Assembly (NCBI GenBank): GCA_943735955.1
Contig: OX030963.1
Span: forward strand, 6,937,811-7,001,810
Direction of reading: 5' to 3'
DNA length: 64,000 nucleotides
Source: Piscicola geometra
Lineage: Eukaryota; Annelida; Clitellata; Hirudinida; Piscicolidae
A program made the position numbers and the translations under genes. Each line of letters opens with the position of its first letter. Position 1 is the stretch's first letter. Below the pieces are notes generated by a model. That model worked only from the letters and a program-made list of their open reading frames with translations. It did no database searches and was not told the origin of the DNA. Positions 58,540 to 64,000 of the stretch are shown piece by piece.

Positions 58540-59495
58540 TTAATTTATTATTATGGACTCTAAGCTATGAATATCATAAGAACCAATAAAATGAATGTAA
58601 ATAAATCAAACTTTAAAAAAAATCCAACCAAGAATAACTATGAATTTTCAAATAATATAGAAATTTAGCATTTAAACGGCGATAACTTTTCAACAGACGA
58701 TATAAAAGCAAAAGCTTAATTGTGATGCGCTTTACATTTAATAAAATGCTATACGTATGATTTGTATTTTAAAAATCAGAAACGGAGGAGCACTTTTTTT
58801 CAATGAAGTTAATATCATTTAAAAGATTAGGAAATGTACTTTCAGAATTTATTTGCTAGATTTTAATTATATTTTTAAAAGTAGTTTATAATTCAAAGTG
58901 AAAAATTTAAAGTTTATTTTCTCGTTTAATTATTTGAGAAATAATTTTCTAGCAATCGGTTTGAAGTAGGAAATTCAATTACGATTTCAATGATATATCA
59001 TTCATTTATATACATTATATTTTGGTTTCTGAATTTGAAAAATGAACAAGTAGGTGTCGATTCAAAAAGTCCAGATGACACAGCGTAAAGTGGACTTGAT
59101 ATGATATTCAGTTTTAAATATTGGTTTTTTAAGCTTAGTTAATAAAATTTTACTTTTTTCAAAATTATTTAAATGAAAAAATGGTTAAACTTTCATTTAA
59201 TTACAATTTTAATTTTATTTAAAAGCTAGAACCTTTAATAAAAGCAATTTATTGTGCTGATTGCACATATTAACGAAATTCGCCACTTTTAGCTCATTTG
59301 CATATCGTTCGTGGCGGTTGCTAAGTATACACCGTAAACTTTAAATAATTTTAAATTATTAAAATTATTTTTACTGGAATTTTATTACAATCTACATTGG
59401 TAAAAATTCAAATAAAAAAAAGGTTTTGAAGTTTTATTAAAAATGTAGTATCTTTTTTTTTGAATGACGCCGGTTTTTTCAGTTAGATATTTACA
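58540..59495. other. No gene seen, AT-rich
   Basis: AT-rich spacer DNA. Confidence 0.5.
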
Positions 59496-59498
59496 ATA

Positions 59499-61028
59499 AT
59501 GAATAGACTTTTAAAATTTTTCACAAGGTGCTGTAGAGCGAGTTGTGAGGAGAAGGAGGAGAAGGAGGAGGAGGAGAAGGAGGAGGAGAGATGGAAGAGA
59601 AGGAAGAGGAGAGAGAGGAGGAGGAGGAAGAGAGAAGGAGGAGGGAAGGAAGAGAAGGAGGAGGAGAAGGAGGAGGAGGAGAAGAAGGAGGAGGAGGAGG
59701 AGAAGGAGGAGGAGAAGAAGGAGGAGGAGGAGAAGGAGGAGGAGGAGGAGAAGGAGGAGGAGGAGAAGAAGATTCATTTTCATACCACGTCACAACCATC
59801 ATCAATATCATCGTCACCATCCAAATCACTATCATCACCGCCACCATCATCAATATCATCAGGACCAACACAATCATTATCATCACCGCCACCATCATCG
59901 ATATACTCAAATTCATCAAAATCATTATCATCACCGCCACCATCATCGATATCATTATCATCACCGCCACCATCAGCTGTATCATCATCAGCACCACCAC
60001 CGCCACCATCAGCTGTATCATCATCAGCACCACCACCACCATCATCAGCTGTATCATCATCAGCACCACCACCACCACCATCAGCTGTATCATCATCAGC
60101 ACCACCACCACCATCATCAGCTGTATCAACATCAGTGCCACCATCATCAGCTGTATCATCATCAGCACCACCACCGCCACCATCAGCTGTATCATCATCA
60201 GCACCACCACCACCACCATCAGCAGCATCAACATCAACGCCACCACCACCATCATCAGCTGCTTCAACATCTCTTGCTGCACCATCGCTCTCACGAAAAT
60301 CTCTGTTCCAGAGAATGGCAGAACGACTACAAAGGAAATCGAGGGTGGTGCAGCAAGAAGCAGAGGCGTCAACTTCAAAATTAGGACCATCATCAACAAC
60401 AAATGAAATAACAACAAATGAAATAACAACAAATGAAATAACAACAAATGAAATAAAAACAAATGAAATAAAAACAAATGAAATAAAAACAAATGAAATA
60501 AAAACAAATGAAATAAAAACAAATGAAATAAAAACAAATGAAATAAAAACAAATGAAATAAAAACAAATGAAATAAAAACAAATGAAATAACAAATGAAA
60601 TAACAACAAATGAAATAACAGCAACAACAACATCTATTATAAAAACAAAAGGCTTCTCAGCCAAAATGAACAAATTAGTTCCAACCTCTGTACCATCACC
60701 TATTATAATAACCTGTCAGCCATGTATACCCACTCAAGTAGCTAAGACAATTCCAAAACCGAAAACAACAACAACAGTTTCCCCAATAACAACAAAAGGA
60801 AATAGTATAAAAACAACAACAATCAAAACTCCCCAAAAAAAAATCATAACAACTAATAAAACAACAACGAGAGCGCCAACAACAACAAATACATCAACGA
60901 CGACAAAAAAACAAACCTTGGCTGGCGTGGCAGGGAGGCCGAAGGTGGCCACACCAGAAGCGCGAACGCCCCGCACTTCACCGCGTGGAGCGTGGGGGTA
61001 CACAGCGGAGAAACGCCAGCCAAAGTGA
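59499..61028 (+). other. 509-codon open frame built from three simple repeats
   Basis: ATG at 59499, stop at 61026. Residues 1-16 (MNRLLKFFTRCCRASC) are non-repetitive. A Glu/Lys run from (GGA/GAA)n (59548-59770) follows, then Ser/Pro-rich sequence from a CATCAT/CAC tract (59780-60260), a short unique part (SLFQRMAERLQRKSRV near 60299), a 15-base repeat giving TNEIK/TNEIT (60400-60620) and a Thr/Lys-rich end. The last 100 bases match, inverted, a segment at 44145-44240 near the RNase H element. All six frames are largely open here, so coding status is doubtful. Confidence 0.3.
60400..60620. repeat. 15-base minisatellite
   Basis: About 14 copies of ACAAATGAAATAAMA with two one-unit variants near 60590. 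Confidence 0.95.
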
Positions 61029-61094
61029 AGAAGAACATCATTTTGGTGAGAGATTATGGGGGGAGGGGGATGGGGGTGGTAGTATAGTGCAGTA

Positions 61095-61325
61095 TAGACT
61101 ATACTACACTACCCTACACTGTATAGTATAGATTATACTATAGTGTATAATATAGTGTAGTGTAGTGTAGTGTAGTGTGGTGTAGTGTAGTGTAGTGTAG
61201 TGTAGTGTAGTGTAGTGTAGTGTAGTGTAGTGTAGTGTAGTGTAGTGTAGTGTAGTGTAGTGTAGTGTAGTGTAGTGTAGTGTAGTGTAGTGTAGTGTAG
61301 TGTGGTGTAGTGTAGTGTAGTGTAG
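61095..61325. repeat. (TAGTG)n pentanucleotide repeat
   Basis: TAGTG repeats with rare substitutions, preceded by palindromic TATAGT/ACTATA-rich sequence at 61080-61150. Confidence 0.95.
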
Positions 61326-61389
61326 TTTGAGTAATGTAGTGTGGGTATGTGGTGTAATGTGGTATGGTGGTGGTCTTGAGGGGGTTAAG

Positions 61390-61900
61390 AGGGAGGGGGG
61401 TGGTGGTGGTTGTAGTGGTGGTTGTTGTGGTGGTGGTGGTTGTGGTGGTGATGGTGGTTGTTGTGGTGGTGGTGGTAGTTGTAGTGGTGCTTGTTGTGGT
61501 GGTGTTTGTGGTTGTTGTGGTGGTGGTGGTTGTTGTGGTGGGGGTTGTTGTGGTTGTTGTGTTGGGGGTAGTTGTGGTTGTTGTGGTAGTTGTTGTGGTG
61601 GTGATTGTTGTGGTGGTGGTGGTTGTTGTGGTGGTTGTTGTGGTGGTTGTGGTGGTGGTTGTGGTGGTTGTAGTGGTGGTTGTTGTGGTGGTTGTGGTTG
61701 TGGTTGTAGTAGTGGTTGTTTTGGGGGTGGTTGTTGTGGTGGTTGTTGTGGTGGTGGTTGTGTTGGTGGTGGTGATTGTTGTGGTGGTGGTTGTTGTGGT
61801 GGTTTTTGTTGTGGTGGTGGTTGTTGTGGGGGGGGGGGGGTGGTTGTGGTGGTGGTTGTGGTGGGGGTTTTTGTGGTGGGGGTTTTTGTGGTGGTGATGG
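61390..61900. repeat. (GGT/TGT)n tract
   Basis: Trinucleotide repeat that reads as polyglycine/cysteine or polyvaline in its frames. No gene inferred. Confidence 0.95.
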
Positions 61901-62196
61901 TATGATGGTGGTGGGATGTGCTAGGATGGTGGTGGTGGTAATGGGGTGTAGTGGTGGTGTTTGTGATGTTTCAGTTAGCTTGGTTGTGACGCCTGGAGGT
62001 GCCTTGGTGCTTATGGGAGGATATGAAGAGGGGTGGGATGGGGAGATGGTGTGATTGTGGGTTTGGAAGTAGGGGGGGGTTTGAAGGGATTAATTGTGCG
62101 TGTTGCAATGGTTGAGTAGAGGAATTCTTGAAGGTGACTCACCATTTGGCCGTTAGAAACTAAAACTAAAGGAATGCTTTAAACTTGCGTCGCCAG

Positions 62197-64000
<1,804 letters not shown>

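Noticed and set aside
61327..61905. Gly/Cys-rich and polyvaline frames
   Set aside because: Artefacts of the GGT/TGT tract.

Overview
The window is animal nuclear DNA: split genes with GT-AG introns, many classes of transposable element, and a very high load of microsatellites and minisatellites in AT-rich DNA. The recognisable proteins are metazoan: Gart purine-synthesis enzyme, chaperonin CCT delta, a secreted fibrinogen-domain protein, a C-type lectin and an ARMT1-like protein. The Gart gene carries two tandem AIRS domains, an architecture known from Drosophila and other insects. An arthropod, possibly a crustacean given the simple-repeat load, is my best guess, at low confidence.

Layout. 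0-2.6 kb: low-complexity DNA with two minisatellites. 2.9-6.9 kb: ~290-bp satellite-like repeats, a decayed hAT transposon and a 0.9-kb (AGT)n tract. 8.2-10.2 kb: a tRNA-derived SINE, then on the minus strand the penultimate or similar 3' exon of CCT4, in which a 7-codon unit is expanded to 29 in-frame copies. 11.0-15.8 kb: a nearly complete hAT transposon with an 8-bp target duplication. 15.9-16.9 kb: a Ty3/Gypsy gag-protease relic and a hAT-related MITE. 17.1-18.1 kb: an apparently intact four-exon fibrinogen-domain gene (minus). 20-21.2 kb: a LINE 3' half. 22.6-28.7 kb: unassigned exons, two ZBED-type hAT remnants and an EF-hand exon. 28.7-43 kb: mostly AT-rich DNA with MITE, SINE, hAT and LINE remnants, a C-type lectin gene (36.7-37.2 kb), a frameshifted ARMT1-like sequence (38.75-39.12 kb) and a second array of the 290-bp repeat (41.8-42.7 kb).

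43.9-64 kb is the core. A minus-strand Gart gene runs from 55,016 to 43,916. I can trace 21 phase-compatible exons: the C-terminal part of GARS, AIRS copy 1, AIRS copy 2 and a linker exon. The intron before the last exon holds an RNase H retroelement split by a nested CR1/L2-like LINE. At 62.2-64 kb the same GARS exons recur on the plus strand as an inverted copy, about 97% identical including introns and running off the window end. The arms are separated by about 7.7 kb that contains no other GARS exon. Neither copy shows the GARS N-terminal half, and no GART transformylase domain was found.

The two AIRS domains keep matching intron positions but have lost complementary motifs: AIRS-1 keeps the GGETAEMPD motif but not the SGTDGVGTK and VND motifs, and AIRS-2 the reverse. 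The last AIRS exon of the two copies is almost identical in DNA although the rest has diverged, which suggests gene conversion. The main observations are this Gart structure and the CCT4 coding minisatellite. All exon calls come from reading the sequence; no alignment or transcript data were available.
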